Source: JAWWOL01 sp033851545
Lineage (GTDB): Bacteria; Actinomycetota; Actinomycetes; JAWWOL01
Reading direction: 5' to 3'
Assembly (NCBI GenBank): GCA_033851545.1
Contig: JAWWOO010000003.1
Coordinates: 56,695-120,694, forward strand
Length of the DNA stretch: 64,000 bases
Below are positions 43,608 through 52,669 of this stretch, piece after piece. The translations under genes were made by a program, and so were the position numbers. A model generated the notes under the pieces. That model did not search any database, was not told the origin of the DNA, and worked only from the letters and a program-made list of their open reading frames with translations. Every line of letters starts with the position of its first letter. The stretch's first letter is position 1.

Positions 43608-44651
43608 ATGGCGCTCACCGACTTCACTGAGATCCCCGTCATCGACATGGCCGGCCTGCTGACCGACGACCCGGCGGCGCAGCTGGCGGTCGCCGAGGCG
43701 ATGGGCCGGGCCGCCCGCGACGTGGGCTTCTTCTACCTCACCGGCACGGGCGTGCACCCCTCGCTCCTCGACGGCGTGCTCGCCGCTGCGCAGCAGTTCT
43801 TCGAGCAGCCGCGCGAGGCCAAGATGGCGAACTACATCGGCAACTCCCGCAACCACCGTGGCTACGTACCCGAAGGCGAGGAGGTCTTCGCCGGCAAGAC
43901 GTCGGACCTCAAGGAGGCGTTCGACCTCGCCGCCGACCTGCCCGAGGACGACCCCGACTACCTCGCCGGCAATCCGATGCTGGGGCCGAACCAGTGGCCC
44001 GACCTGCCGGGGTTTGCGGAGCGGGTCGAGGCCTACTACGAGGCCGTACGCGCTGTCGGCAGCCAGGTCTTCAAGGGGCTGGCGCTGGGGCTCGGTGAAC
44101 GGGCCGACTACTTCGACGACGTGACCCGCAAACCGCCGTCACAGCTGCGGCTGATCCACTACCCGGTCGACGAGTCCGCGGCGTCCCGCCCGGGCATCGG
44201 CGACCACACCGACTATGAAGCCTTCACCCTGCTCCGCTCGACGAGTCCCGGGCTGGAAGTGCTTGCCGGCAACGGGAAATGGGTCGACGCGCCGCCGATG
44301 GCCGACGCCTTCGTGGTCAACATCGGGGACATGCTCGAGCTGTGGACCAACGGGGAGTACGTCGCGACGACCCACCGGGTCCGGGCCGTCGAGCAGGAGC
44401 GCTGGTCCTTCCCGCTGTTCTTCAGCCTCGACTACGACACGCTGGTCACACCGATGGAGCGCTTCGCGACCGCGGGCCGGCCGGTGCTCGAGCCCCTGGT
44501 TGCCGGCGAGCACCTGTTCGCGCAGACGGCGCAGAGCTTCGTCTACCTGCAGAAGCGCCTGGCGGCAGGGGAAATCACCCTGCCAGAGCGGTCGGTCGGG
44601 CTGTCGTCCTTCGGCCAGGAGACCCGACTCAAGGTTGCCTCTCCCGTCTGA
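43608..44651 (+). CDS. 2-oxoglutarate/Fe(II) oxygenase, isopenicillin N synthase-like
   Basis: Protein of 347 residues. The iron triad is His200 and Asp202 in GDHTDYEAF and His256 in VATTHRVRA; the 2-oxoglutarate anchor is Arg265-x-Ser267. The N-terminal EIPVIDMAGL and DVGFFYLTGTGVH are typical of the DIOX_N part. Probably hydroxylates or desaturates a small molecule. It is convergent with the LacI gene over about 50 bases, where a weak 6-bp hairpin (TGACCA/TGGTCA, 44686-44703) may stop transcription. Confidence 0.9.
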   Translation: MALTDFTEIPVIDMAGLLTDDPAAQLAVAEAMGRAARDVGFFYLTGTGVHPSLLDGVLAAAQQFFEQPREAKMANYIGNSRNHRGYVPEGEEVFAGKTSDLKEAFDLAADLPEDDPDYLAGNPMLGPNQWPDLPGFAERVEAYYEAVRAVGSQVFKGLALGLGERADYFDDVTRKPPSQLRLIHYPVDESAASRPGIGDHTDYEAFTLLRSTSPGLEVLAGNGKWVDAPPMADAFVVNIGDMLELWTNGEYVATTHRVRAVEQERWSFPLFFSLDYDTLVTPMERFATAGRPVLEPLVAGEHLFAQTAQSFVYLQKRLAAGEITLPERSVGLSSFGQETRLKVASPV

Positions 44652-44700
44652 GGCGAGTCGCATCAGGGCGTGTCGACGGCGGTGATGACCAAGATGCTGG

Positions 44701-45705
44701 TCACGGCAGAGCTGCGGATTCCCGTACGACAACCCGTGTCGGCAGCACCACGTGGCGACGCTTGGGTGGGTCTCCCTCGATCATCGCGATCAGCAGCTGC
44801 GCGGCGGCCTCGCCGGTCTCCCGGAGCGGCATCTGTACGGACGTCAAGGTCGGCGTCGTGTGCAGCCCCAGCGACCGGTCGTCGAAACCGGTGACCGCCA
44901 CGTCGCCGGGGACGGAGAGCCCCACCTCGCGTGCCGCCTCGAGGCACGAAGCAGCGATCGTGTCAGAACCGCAGAGGACGGCGGTGGGCCTGGGCTTGGC
45001 CGCGAACAGCTCGCGCGCCCTCACCAGGGCGGCGTCTGCCTCCCACTCCGTCTCGACCTCGGTGGCCACCACCCGCTGCTTGGCCTCCTTGATGGCAGCC
45101 CAGAAGCCGGCGGAGCGCAGCCGGCAGGCCGACACGCTCTTGGGCCCGTTCAGGAGCGTGAGGTTGCGGCGACCGCCCTCGATCATCATGCGGGTCAGCT
45201 CGGCGGCCGCCTTGTCGTGCGTGCAGTCGACCCAGCCGACGCCGTCTACGGTGCTGCGGTGACCGATGACCACGGTGGGTGCGCCCACTGCCCGGAGGTC
45301 GTGGATCAGCCGGTCCCTCGGCCCGGCAGCCGGCAGCACCACTCCGTCGACCCGGCGGCGGAGAACCGCGTCGATGAGGTGGCCGATCCGATCGGGTGAG
45401 GAGACGGTCAGCAGCATGACGTCGTAGCCCGCGCCTTCGGCGGCATCGCAGAGGGCACCCAACAGTGCCGGATAGATCGGGTGCATCACGACGGCCGACA
45501 CGTGCAAGGGGAACACCACGGCGATAGCGCGGCTGCGGCCGGTGGAGAGCTGCTGGGCGCTCGAATCGGCGGTGAACTGGTGCTCCGCGACGAGGCGCTC
45601 GATGCGAGCCCTGGTTGCCTGGCCGACGCCGTCCTTGCCGTTCATCGTCCTGGACACGGTGGCAGCCGACACGCCGGCAAGCTCGGCGATGTCGCGAATT
45701 GTCAT
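44701..45705 (-). CDS. LacI-family repressor of the glycoside operon
   Basis: Protein of 334 residues. HTH at the N-terminus (MTIRDIAELAGVSAATVSRTMNG) with the hinge helix AQQLSTGRSRAIAVVFP, then a periplasmic-binding-protein-like effector domain ending in the usual TGFDDRSLGLHTTPTLTSVQMP. It is divergent from the dehydrogenase/ABC/GH42 operon; palindromic AACCGGTT sites lie on both sides of the intergenic region, so it probably represses the operon and itself and is released by a sugar. Confidence 0.94.
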   Translation of the reverse strand: MTIRDIAELAGVSAATVSRTMNGKDGVGQATRARIERLVAEHQFTADSSAQQLSTGRSRAIAVVFPLHVSAVVMHPIYPALLGALCDAAEGAGYDVMLLTVSSPDRIGHLIDAVLRRRVDGVVLPAAGPRDRLIHDLRAVGAPTVVIGHRSTVDGVGWVDCTHDKAAAELTRMMIEGGRRNLTLLNGPKSVSACRLRSAGFWAAIKEAKQRVVATEVETEWEADAALVRARELFAAKPRPTAVLCGSDTIAASCLEAAREVGLSVPGDVAVTGFDDRSLGLHTTPTLTSVQMPLRETGEAAAQLLIAMIEGDPPKRRHVVLPTRVVVRESAALP

Positions 45706-45751
45706 GCGACCGGTTCTGTCGATGGCCGTCTCCTCAACCGCGGGCGCCTCG

Positions 45752-45769
45752 TAACGCAACCGGTTACTC
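45752..45769. promoter_or_regulatory. LacI operator candidate near the repressor gene
   Basis: AACCGGTT at 45758-45765 within TAACGCAACCGGTTACT, about 50 bases upstream of the repressor start. Same core as the two sites before the operon; LacI-family operators are typically such CG-centred palindromes. Suggests autoregulation. Confidence 0.65.
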
Positions 45770-45911
45770 AGCCGCTCGCACTCTACACAGATTCGGGTCG
45801 CGGCTCCACGACGACTGTGAGTTTCCTGTGGCCCGGGGGTGGTCGGAGGTAACAATCAGGTAACTGCACCGCAACCTCTTGCCCGGCCTACAACTGCTGG
45901 TCTACAAAGGC

Positions 45912-45940
45912 GTAACCGGTTTACGCAACCGGTTACGTTA
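45912..45940. promoter_or_regulatory. Paired LacI operators upstream of the dehydrogenase operon
   Basis: Two AACCGGTT cores at 45914-45921 and 45927-45934, centres 13 bp apart, in GTAACCGGTTTACGCAACCG and its continuation GTTACG. The start of the first dehydrogenase gene is only 28 bases further on, so a repressor bound here would block transcription start or elongation. Confidence 0.75.
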
Positions 45941-45961
45941 CGACCAGGAGAGGGAGGGGCC

Positions 45962-47035
45962 TTGACCGACCTGAGGCTTGGGATCGTTGGCCTGCACAAT
46001 CACTACCACGCCTATCCGTTTGCTGATCACCTCCGCCGCGGCATTCCGGGGCTGACCCTTGTTGCGGTCGCCGACGAACGCGCGGAGCTCGCCAAGTCCT
46101 TCGCCGACACCTACTGCTCAGGGGACTGGACCACCGACTACCGGGCGTTGATCGAACGGGACGACATCGATGCCGTCATCGTGACGTCGTACACCTCTGC
46201 GCATGCGGACCACGTTGAGATGGCGGCGCGGGCCGGCAAGCCCGTCCTGCTGGACAAGCCGATCTCCACCACCCTTGCGGATGCGGATCGCATCGTCGCC
46301 GCCGGTAGCCAGGTCAAGATCCTCATGGCCTATCTGCTGCGTTACCTCCCGGTTTACCGTCAGGTCTACGACGAGGTCCAGGACGGCGCCGTTGGTGACC
46401 TGGTGTCCGGCTTCTACTCGATCCGGTTCCCGGCGGGCTTCATCAAGGACTCGCCGACTGCCACCGACCAGGGTTGGTACCGTGACCCGGTCAAGGGCGG
46501 CGGGGGCGGCTTCCTGGACCATGGCGTGCACTTCACCGACTTCTTCCGATGGTTCTTCAAGAGTGAGCCGGCCTTCGTCAGTGCCCACATGGGTTCGCTG
46601 ACGTACAAGAACCTCGGGGTCGAGGACTACGGCATCGCCACGTACACCCTCGAGAACGGCGCCATTGTCACGGTGGAGAGCACGTGGCACGCACCGGACT
46701 ACTTCGGGCCGCTGTCCAGCCCGGACCACGCCTCGATCAGCGGGACCAAGGGCGAGATCGAGCTGCACTACCAGAAGAGTCCCCAGACCGAGGTTCAGGG
46801 GACAGAGGCGCCGTGGCTGGGGCGCCGCTACGTCGACCTCGTCGGCGAGGAGCGCTACGAGGCTTGCTACCGCGACCTTCTCGTCGAGTTCGAGAAGTGC
46901 ATCCGCGAGGACTACGAGCCCGTACCCAACGCGGTTGACGGCCGGGTAGCCCTCGAGATGATCCTGGCGGCGTACGAGTCACACCGCACCGGCGCACGGG
47001 TCCACTTCCCGTTCTCGCCCGAGGTCAGCGCATGA
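45962..47035 (+). CDS. Gfo/Idh/MocA-family dehydrogenase (1 of 4)
   Basis: Protein of about 357 residues, first of four tandem NAD(P)-dependent sugar dehydrogenase-type proteins. The nucleotide loop is unusual: LGIVGLHNHYHAYPF lacks the standard GxGxxG. The EKP-type motif appears as LLDKPIST, and the active-site block as GGGGGFLDHGVHFTDFFRW with Asp and His. Start is a TTG after a very strong ribosome site (gagagggaggggc), chosen because in-frame upstream sequence crosses the operators. Stop overlaps the next gene by four bases. Confidence 0.88.
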   Translation: MTDLRLGIVGLHNHYHAYPFADHLRRGIPGLTLVAVADERAELAKSFADTYCSGDWTTDYRALIERDDIDAVIVTSYTSAHADHVEMAARAGKPVLLDKPISTTLADADRIVAAGSQVKILMAYLLRYLPVYRQVYDEVQDGAVGDLVSGFYSIRFPAGFIKDSPTATDQGWYRDPVKGGGGGFLDHGVHFTDFFRWFFKSEPAFVSAHMGSLTYKNLGVEDYGIATYTLENGAIVTVESTWHAPDYFGPLSSPDHASISGTKGEIELHYQKSPQTEVQGTEAPWLGRRYVDLVGEERYEACYRDLLVEFEKCIREDYEPVPNAVDGRVALEMILAAYESHRTGARVHFPFSPEVSA

Positions 47036-48048
47036 CGGACAGGACGAACGCAGTGAACGTTGGCCTGGTCGGAGCGGGCCGTATCGCCCGTGTGCATGCC
47101 AGCGCGTATCGCCGGGTGGCCAACGGTCGGCTCACCGCGTGCACTGATCCGATCGAAGCAGCGGCCAGCTCGCTCGCCGCAGACTTCGGGCTCGCGGTGG
47201 CCCCGGACTTCGACAGCCTGCTCGCCGATCCGGACATCGACGCCGTCCTCATCGCAACGCCCAACGCGCTGCACGCTGAGCAGGTCGTGAGAGCGTTGGC
47301 CGCCGGAAAACACGTGTTCTGCCAGAAGCCGATCGCGCTCACCCTCGAGGACGCCGACCAGGTGGTGGCGGCAGCCGCGGCCTCGGACCGGTTGCTGCAG
47401 CTCGGCTTCATGCTGCGCTTCACACCCCCGTTACCCCAGCTCCAGCAGCGCGTCGCGTCCGGCTCACTCGGTTCCCTGATCGGCGGACAGGCTGCCGTGT
47501 TCGGGTGGGAGCCTTCCGCCGACTGGTTCTACGACCCCGTCAGGGGTGGCGGGGTCATCTTGGACACCCTGGTCCATTTCGCCGATCTCGTGCTCTGGCT
47601 GTTCGGCCCTGCCGCGCAGGTGCACACCGAGGGCGGCCCGTACGTCCTCGAAGGCGCCAAGCGCTACGGCAGCCCGGACAACGCGGTTGTCACGGTCCGG
47701 CACGAGAGCAACGCGGTCTCCAGCATGTACGTCTCCTGGACCGCCGGCCATGGCAACTTCACCCTCAACGTGTACGGCAGTGAGGGGCATGCGGACGTGG
47801 ACCTCGTCCGGTCGCAGGCGCTGACCAGCTTTGCCAAGGAGGCGGGGGACGGTGGTGCCGCCGGCTGGTCGTTCCCGGACATGGTGTGGGACTACGGGTA
47901 CGCGGGAGAGCAGCAGTACTTCGTCGACCGCATCGCCGGACGGGTCGACGGCAGCACCGCGGCCTCTGCAGCTGCGGGTAGAGATGCCCTCGCACTCGTG
48001 CTCGCCGCGCAGCTCTCGCTCGACGAGGACCGGGTGGTCAAGCTATGA
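47032..48048 (+). CDS. Gfo/Idh/MocA-family dehydrogenase (2 of 4)
   Basis: Protein of 338 residues with a canonical Rossmann motif GLVGAGRIARVHASAY and GKHVFCQKPIAL (QKP in place of EKP); active-site block GGGVILDTLVHFADLVLW. Likely oxidises or reduces a sugar or glycoside hydroxyl with NAD(P). Coupled to genes on both sides by ATGA overlaps. Confidence 0.9.
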   Translation: MTDRTNAVNVGLVGAGRIARVHASAYRRVANGRLTACTDPIEAAASSLAADFGLAVAPDFDSLLADPDIDAVLIATPNALHAEQVVRALAAGKHVFCQKPIALTLEDADQVVAAAAASDRLLQLGFMLRFTPPLPQLQQRVASGSLGSLIGGQAAVFGWEPSADWFYDPVRGGGVILDTLVHFADLVLWLFGPAAQVHTEGGPYVLEGAKRYGSPDNAVVTVRHESNAVSSMYVSWTAGHGNFTLNVYGSEGHADVDLVRSQALTSFAKEAGDGGAAGWSFPDMVWDYGYAGEQQYFVDRIAGRVDGSTAASAAAGRDALALVLAAQLSLDEDRVVKL

Positions 48049-49076
48049 CCCAACTCGGTGTGTGTGTCGTCGGCGCCGGCTTCTGGGCCGAGAACATGCA
48101 TCTGCCGGCGCTGCAGCAGATCCCCGGCGTCACGGTGACCTGCGTCGTCGCCGCGACCGAGACCTCGGCGCGCGCCACCGCCGCCAAGTTCGGCATAGCC
48201 CGCTGGTCCACAGACTTCAGGGACGCCGTGGCTGCTCCCGACGTCCAGGTCGTGGACGTGGTGGCGCCGCCCTTCATCCACCACGACGCGGTCGTCGCGG
48301 CCGCCGAGGCGGGCAAGCACGCGATCTGTATCAAACCCTTGGGAAGGACCGTCACGGAGGCTGCGTCGATGGTGGACGCGGCCGACCGGGCAGGGACGCG
48401 GCTCTTCTACGCGGAGAACGTGCCGTTCATCCCGGCCGTCCAGGAGGCAAGGCGGCTGGTCAGCGCCGGCACGATCGGCGAGGTCTACCGGGTCAAGGCC
48501 TGCGAGGGCATCGGCGCGCCTCACGCCGACTGGTTCTTCGATCCGGTGCTGAGCGGAGGCGGCGCCTTGCTGGACATGGCCGTGCACAGCATCGAGTTCT
48601 GCCGATTCTTCGCCGGCGCGCCCGTGGCGAGCGTCTACGCGGATGCGGGGACGTTCGTGTGGGCGGACCGGACGCCGGCCGAGGACACGGCGGTGCTGAC
48701 CCTGCGTTTCGACAACGGCGTGCTCGGTCAGTGCGAGGACAGCTGGAGCCTGAGCGGCGCCATGGACTCCCGCTTCGAAGTCTTCGGTACCGAGGGCCGG
48801 ATCCTCATCGACAACCTGCACCGTCAGCCGATCCAGGTCGTCGGCCCTGCCGCCAGAGAGCAGGCGGCTGGCTGGACGTACCCGCTGCCGATCCCCGGCC
48901 TCGTCGCCGACGGCCACCTGGCCATGCTGACCCACTTCGTCGACTGCATCCGCGACGGGTCGGGTTCCCTGAGCGAGGGCCGGGTCGGGATCGACGTGCT
49001 TCAGGTCATCGAAAGTGCTCATCGCTCGGTCGCAACCGGCCGACGACAGACAGTCCAGAGAGGCCTCGTCGCATGA
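48045..49076 (+). CDS. Gfo/Idh/MocA-family dehydrogenase (3 of 4)
   Basis: Protein of 343 residues: GVCVVGAGFWAENMHLPALQ (canonical nucleotide loop), GKHAICIKPLGRT (IKP, so the usual Glu is missing while the catalytic Lys is kept) and GGGALLDMAVHSIEFCRFF. Only about 25-35 percent alike by eye to its neighbours, so the four genes are old paralogues with separate jobs rather than recent copies. Overlaps both neighbours by four bases. Confidence 0.9.
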   Translation: MTQLGVCVVGAGFWAENMHLPALQQIPGVTVTCVVAATETSARATAAKFGIARWSTDFRDAVAAPDVQVVDVVAPPFIHHDAVVAAAEAGKHAICIKPLGRTVTEAASMVDAADRAGTRLFYAENVPFIPAVQEARRLVSAGTIGEVYRVKACEGIGAPHADWFFDPVLSGGGALLDMAVHSIEFCRFFAGAPVASVYADAGTFVWADRTPAEDTAVLTLRFDNGVLGQCEDSWSLSGAMDSRFEVFGTEGRILIDNLHRQPIQVVGPAAREQAAGWTYPLPIPGLVADGHLAMLTHFVDCIRDGSGSLSEGRVGIDVLQVIESAHRSVATGRRQTVQRGLVA

Positions 49077-50200
49077 CTGAGCGCATTGTTCGGGTTGGCA
49101 TGATCAGCTGGGCGCACGTCCACGCAGAGTTCCGGGCGCGCGCCCTCAGCGAGATCCCGAACGTCCAGATCGTCGCCATCGCGGATGAGGTGGAGGCGAG
49201 GGGCGCCAGCGCCGCGGAGCGGTTCGGCGTCGGGAGCTTCAGCACCCGGTGGCAGGACGTCGTCGAGCGGCCCGACGTCGATCTCGTCATGGTGCACTCG
49301 GAGAACTCCCGCCACGTCGAACACGTGCTGGGAGTGGCAGCCGCCGGCAAGCACGTCTTCTGCGAGAAGCCGATTGCGACCTCCGTCGACGACGCGGTGA
49401 CCATGGCCGCGGCCGTCCGCAGGGCCGGCGTCGACGGCACCGCCGCTTTCGTCAGCCGTTTCAGCAAGGAGGCTTCTCGGGCCAAGGAGATCATGGACAG
49501 CGGCGAGCTCGGCGAGGTGCTGTTCACCAGAAGCATGATCGGGCTCGCTGGTATCGCGGAGATCGGCTGCCCGCCGGACATGGTCACGTGGATGATCGAC
49601 CCGGTGCTCGGCGGCGGTGGGGCCTGGATCGACGAGGGGTCGCACGGTCTCGACCTGCTGCGGTGGCTGGTCGGCGACATCAGCGACGTTTCCGCGCTCA
49701 CGACCAGGCGGGCCAAGACCCAGCTCGACGTCGAGGACGTGGCGGTCGCGTCACTGCGTTTCGCGAACGGAGCACTCGGCGAGATCTCGACGGTTTGGAG
49801 CATGTCCGCCGACATCGGCATGCGCAACAGCGTCGAGATCTACTGCACCAATGGGACCCTGATCATGAGGGCGACCGACCCCTTTCCCCGGGTGGAGGTC
49901 TACCGAAGTGGCGACGACGACTTGTGGCGAGGCTGGACCACCCCCCACATCGAGCCTTCGGCGAAAGAGCCCCACGACTACACCGGGTGGGCGCCTCATG
50001 TCCACCACTACAAGCGCGAGGTTGCCTCGTACGTCGAGCGGGTCACCCTGGACCAACGACCTTACGGGCCCACCCTCGAGGACGGCGTGGCGTGCATGGC
50101 CGCCATCAGTGCGGGATACGCGTCCGCCCAGGCTAACGGAGCCGGCGTCGCCGTACCTCCGGTGCAGGACCTTCTTGGCCAACCTCTGGCACACGGCTGA
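49073..50200 (+). CDS. Gfo/Idh/MocA-family dehydrogenase (4 of 4)
   Basis: Protein of 375 residues. Like the first of the set it has a non-standard nucleotide loop (RVGMISWAHVHAEFRARAL), but a standard EKP (GKHVFCEKPIATS) and GGGGAWIDEGSHGLDLLRW. Two regions with extra His/Trp (WAPHVHHYKREV) lie near the C-terminus. Start ATG overlaps the previous stop. The next gene, the solute-binding protein, follows after 64 bases. Confidence 0.9.
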   Translation: MTERIVRVGMISWAHVHAEFRARALSEIPNVQIVAIADEVEARGASAAERFGVGSFSTRWQDVVERPDVDLVMVHSENSRHVEHVLGVAAAGKHVFCEKPIATSVDDAVTMAAAVRRAGVDGTAAFVSRFSKEASRAKEIMDSGELGEVLFTRSMIGLAGIAEIGCPPDMVTWMIDPVLGGGGAWIDEGSHGLDLLRWLVGDISDVSALTTRRAKTQLDVEDVAVASLRFANGALGEISTVWSMSADIGMRNSVEIYCTNGTLIMRATDPFPRVEVYRSGDDDLWRGWTTPHIEPSAKEPHDYTGWAPHVHHYKREVASYVERVTLDQRPYGPTLEDGVACMAAISAGYASAQANGAGVAVPPVQDLLGQPLAHG

Positions 50201-50264
50201 CCGCTCTCCAGGTCCTCAGAGAAGCAGACAAGGCACCACCCCAAGATGGAAGTGGAGACTCGCA

Positions 50265-51680
50265 ATGCCAAGACCTGACAACCACCTGCATGGGCCTGCT
50301 CCGTTCATCGCCTCGCTGGCCGTGGGCACGCTCCTCCTCGTCGGCTGCGGCTCGTCGAGCAGCAGTTCCGCGAGCCCCACCGGCGCGGCGACCACCGGCT
50401 CCGGAGCCTCGGTGCCTACCAGTGCGGCGGCAGTGCTGCCGAGTGCCGCCGCCGGCAGCTCGAGCCCCGCGGCTGCCACCAACCCGATCGGCAGCTTCTC
50501 CGGCCAGAAGCTCGTGTTGTCCCGATGGGCAGGCGACCCCTGGACCGCCGGTCAGAAGACAGCGGCGGCCGAGTGGGGCAAGGACACCAGTGGGTCGATC
50601 AGCATCGATGCCATCCCGTACGAGAACCTCCACGACAAGCAGGCGCTCACCCTCGCCGGGGCCGGCGGCTACGACATCATCTACGTCCACCCGAGCTGGT
50701 TCGGCGAGTTCGCCAAGGCCGGCTATCTCGCGCCCATCGACTCCGACCTGTCGGACGCCAGCAAGAACCCGCCTGGGTTCTCGGCAGCCTCGTACCTGCC
50801 GAGCGTCCTGTCGCAGGGCGCGTACAACGGCAAGCAGTACTGCCTGCCGGACTTCGTCTCGACCGTGGTGCTCGCCTACCGAACGGACCTGTTCACCGCA
50901 GCAGGCCTGCAGCCACCGAAGACTTTGGACGACGTCGTCGCCGATGCGGCCAAGCTGAACGGCAAGAACGGCGCTTCCGGCATCATCCTGCCGGGCAAGG
51001 CGACCGGCGCCGTCTCGGACGTGATGGGTAGCCTGATCACCGCCCAGGGCAACTGGTGGTACGGGCCCACGGGCAAGACCACCCTGGACGTGGCCGCCGC
51101 GACCAAAGCGGTGACGTTCTACACCAGCGCCGCGAAGTACGCGCCGACCGGTCTGCTCAACGACAGCGTCGACGAGGTCTCCCTTGCAGCGGCTCAGGGC
51201 AAGGCTGCGATGGCAATCAGCACGACGCCGTCGCTGCAGGCCCTCGAGGATCCGAGCAAGTCGAGCACGGTGGGCAAGTGGGGATACGTGCCGCTGGCCT
51301 TCACCGCCGACAAGCCTGCCGGCGAGCTGATCTACTGGAACTGGTGCATCTCGGCGAAGTCGTCCCACAAGGACGCCGCCTATTCCTTCCTGCAGTGGTA
51401 CACAAGCGGGGCGCAACAGGCCAAGGTGGCCATCGCGGCAGCCACGGCAGGAGCCACGAAGGACTTCTACACCAACACCACTGTCCTGGCCAAGCTCCCC
51501 TTCCTGACGGCCATGAACCAGGCTCTCACTCACGCGAATCCCCAGCCGAGCCTGCCGACCTGGCCCAAAATCCAGAACGACATCGAGACGGCAGTCCAGA
51601 ACGCCATCCTGGGCAAGATCACCCCGGCTGCTGCTGCCGCCAAGATGAAGACGTCGCTGAGCAGCAATCTTGGCGGCTGA
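50265..51680 (+). CDS. Sugar ABC transporter solute-binding lipoprotein
   Basis: Protein of 471 residues, family 1 solute-binding type. Signal peptide with lipobox LLLVGC (Cys near residue 28), a long Ser/Ala/Thr linker to about residue 75, then the binding fold: LSRWAGDPWTAGQKTAAAEWGK, YDIIYVHPSWFGEFAKAGYLAPID, and a C-terminal hinge SFLQWYTSGAQQAKVAIAAAT. It should capture an oligosaccharide or glycoside outside the membrane and hand it to the two permeases downstream. Confidence 0.92.
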   Translation: MPRPDNHLHGPAPFIASLAVGTLLLVGCGSSSSSSASPTGAATTGSGASVPTSAAAVLPSAAAGSSSPAAATNPIGSFSGQKLVLSRWAGDPWTAGQKTAAAEWGKDTSGSISIDAIPYENLHDKQALTLAGAGGYDIIYVHPSWFGEFAKAGYLAPIDSDLSDASKNPPGFSAASYLPSVLSQGAYNGKQYCLPDFVSTVVLAYRTDLFTAAGLQPPKTLDDVVADAAKLNGKNGASGIILPGKATGAVSDVMGSLITAQGNWWYGPTGKTTLDVAAATKAVTFYTSAAKYAPTGLLNDSVDEVSLAAAQGKAAMAISTTPSLQALEDPSKSSTVGKWGYVPLAFTADKPAGELIYWNWCISAKSSHKDAAYSFLQWYTSGAQQAKVAIAAATAGATKDFYTNTTVLAKLPFLTAMNQALTHANPQPSLPTWPKIQNDIETAVQNAILGKITPAAAAAKMKTSLSSNLGG

Positions 51681-51698
51681 CAATCGCCGCCCATAGCG

Positions 51699-51739
51699 GA
51701 GCGGGACCGACGAGCCGCCTCGGCCCGTCGGTCCCGCTC
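51699..51739 (+). other. Large intercistronic hairpin between binding-protein and permease genes
   Basis: GAGCGGGACCGACG (51699-51712) pairs perfectly with CGTCGGTCCCGCTC (51726-51739); after a single A/C mismatch the stem continues GCCG/CGGC, closing on a 3-base loop CCT. A stem of 14+4 bp with no T-run inside an operon fits a partial terminator or an mRNA-stabilising element that raises binding-protein over permease levels. Confidence 0.7.
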
Positions 51740-51757
51740 GGACGAGAGGAGCCGGGA

Positions 51758-52669
51758 ATGGCCGCCACGAGACCAGGCGTGCGGCCGGGGCGAGCAAGCC
51801 AGCGCCGGCTCGCGATCCTGATGGTGGTCCCGGCGTTGTGGTTCGTGGGTGCGCTCATCCTCGGCCCGCTCGGCTACTCGGCAGTCCTGTCGCTCTACAA
51901 GTGGTCCCTGACGGACATCAACCAGGCAAAGCCCTTCGCCGGGCTGGCCAACTATCGCAAGCTCATCGACGATCCACAGCTCATGCACGCACTGCAGAAC
52001 ACCGTCGTGTACGTGGTGGCCAGCGTCACCGTCGAGCTGGTCATCGGCTTCCTCGTGGCTCTGGCGCTGTTCCAGATGACCAAAGGCCGCAGGCTGGCCA
52101 ACTCGCTCGTCCTGCTGCCGATGATCGTCGCCCCGGTCATCACGGCTCTGTTGTGGCGCTACATCTTCGACCCGCAGTTCGGCCTGGTGAGCCAGGTGCT
52201 GTCGTCCCTTGGTCACCAAGGGGGTATCGACTTCCTGGGCGGAGCGCACCTGGCGCTACCGTCGCTGATCATCGTCGACATCTGGCAATGGACACCGTTC
52301 GTCGTCCTTGTGCTGCACGCGGGCATGTTGTCGATACCCGAGGAGCGGATCGAGGCGGCCAAGGTCGATGGCGCCGGGCACATCCGGGTGGCCTGGTCGA
52401 TCATCAGGCCCGGCGTGATTCCCCAGGTGCTCCTCGTCCTCTTGTTCCGCACGATGGACACCTACCGCATCTTCGACACGGTCTTCGTCCTGACGCGTGG
52501 TGGTCCAGGCGGAGCCACGGAGACCATCGGCCTCTACACCTACCAGACCGGCTTCTCGTTCTTCGACATGGGATATGCCATGGCTCTGAGCATGTTCATC
52601 CTCATCACCGTCCTCATCATCTCCAGCGGATACATCCACCTGCTTCGTCGTCGCGAGGTGTTCCGGTGA
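51758..52669 (+). CDS. Sugar ABC transporter permease 1 (MalF type)
   Basis: Membrane protein of 303 residues with six hydrophobic helices, starting LAILMVVPALWFVGALILGPLGY. The EAA loop that contacts the ATPase reads ERIEAAKVDGAGHIRVAWSIIRPG. ATG follows a good ribosome site (gaggag). No ATPase gene is present in the locus; in actinobacteria such systems share a MsiK-like ATPase encoded elsewhere. Confidence 0.94.
   Translation: MAATRPGVRPGRASQRRLAILMVVPALWFVGALILGPLGYSAVLSLYKWSLTDINQAKPFAGLANYRKLIDDPQLMHALQNTVVYVVASVTVELVIGFLVALALFQMTKGRRLANSLVLLPMIVAPVITALLWRYIFDPQFGLVSQVLSSLGHQGGIDFLGGAHLALPSLIIVDIWQWTPFVVLVLHAGMLSIPEERIEAAKVDGAGHIRVAWSIIRPGVIPQVLLVLLFRTMDTYRIFDTVFVLTRGGPGGATETIGLYTYQTGFSFFDMGYAMALSMFILITVLIISSGYIHLLRRREVFR

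Noticed and set aside
47831..49072. Long in-frame extension of the fourth dehydrogenase across the second and third genes
   Set aside because: The sequence is the wrong frame of two clear dehydrogenase genes; the ATG at 49073 overlaps the previous stop as elsewhere in the operon.
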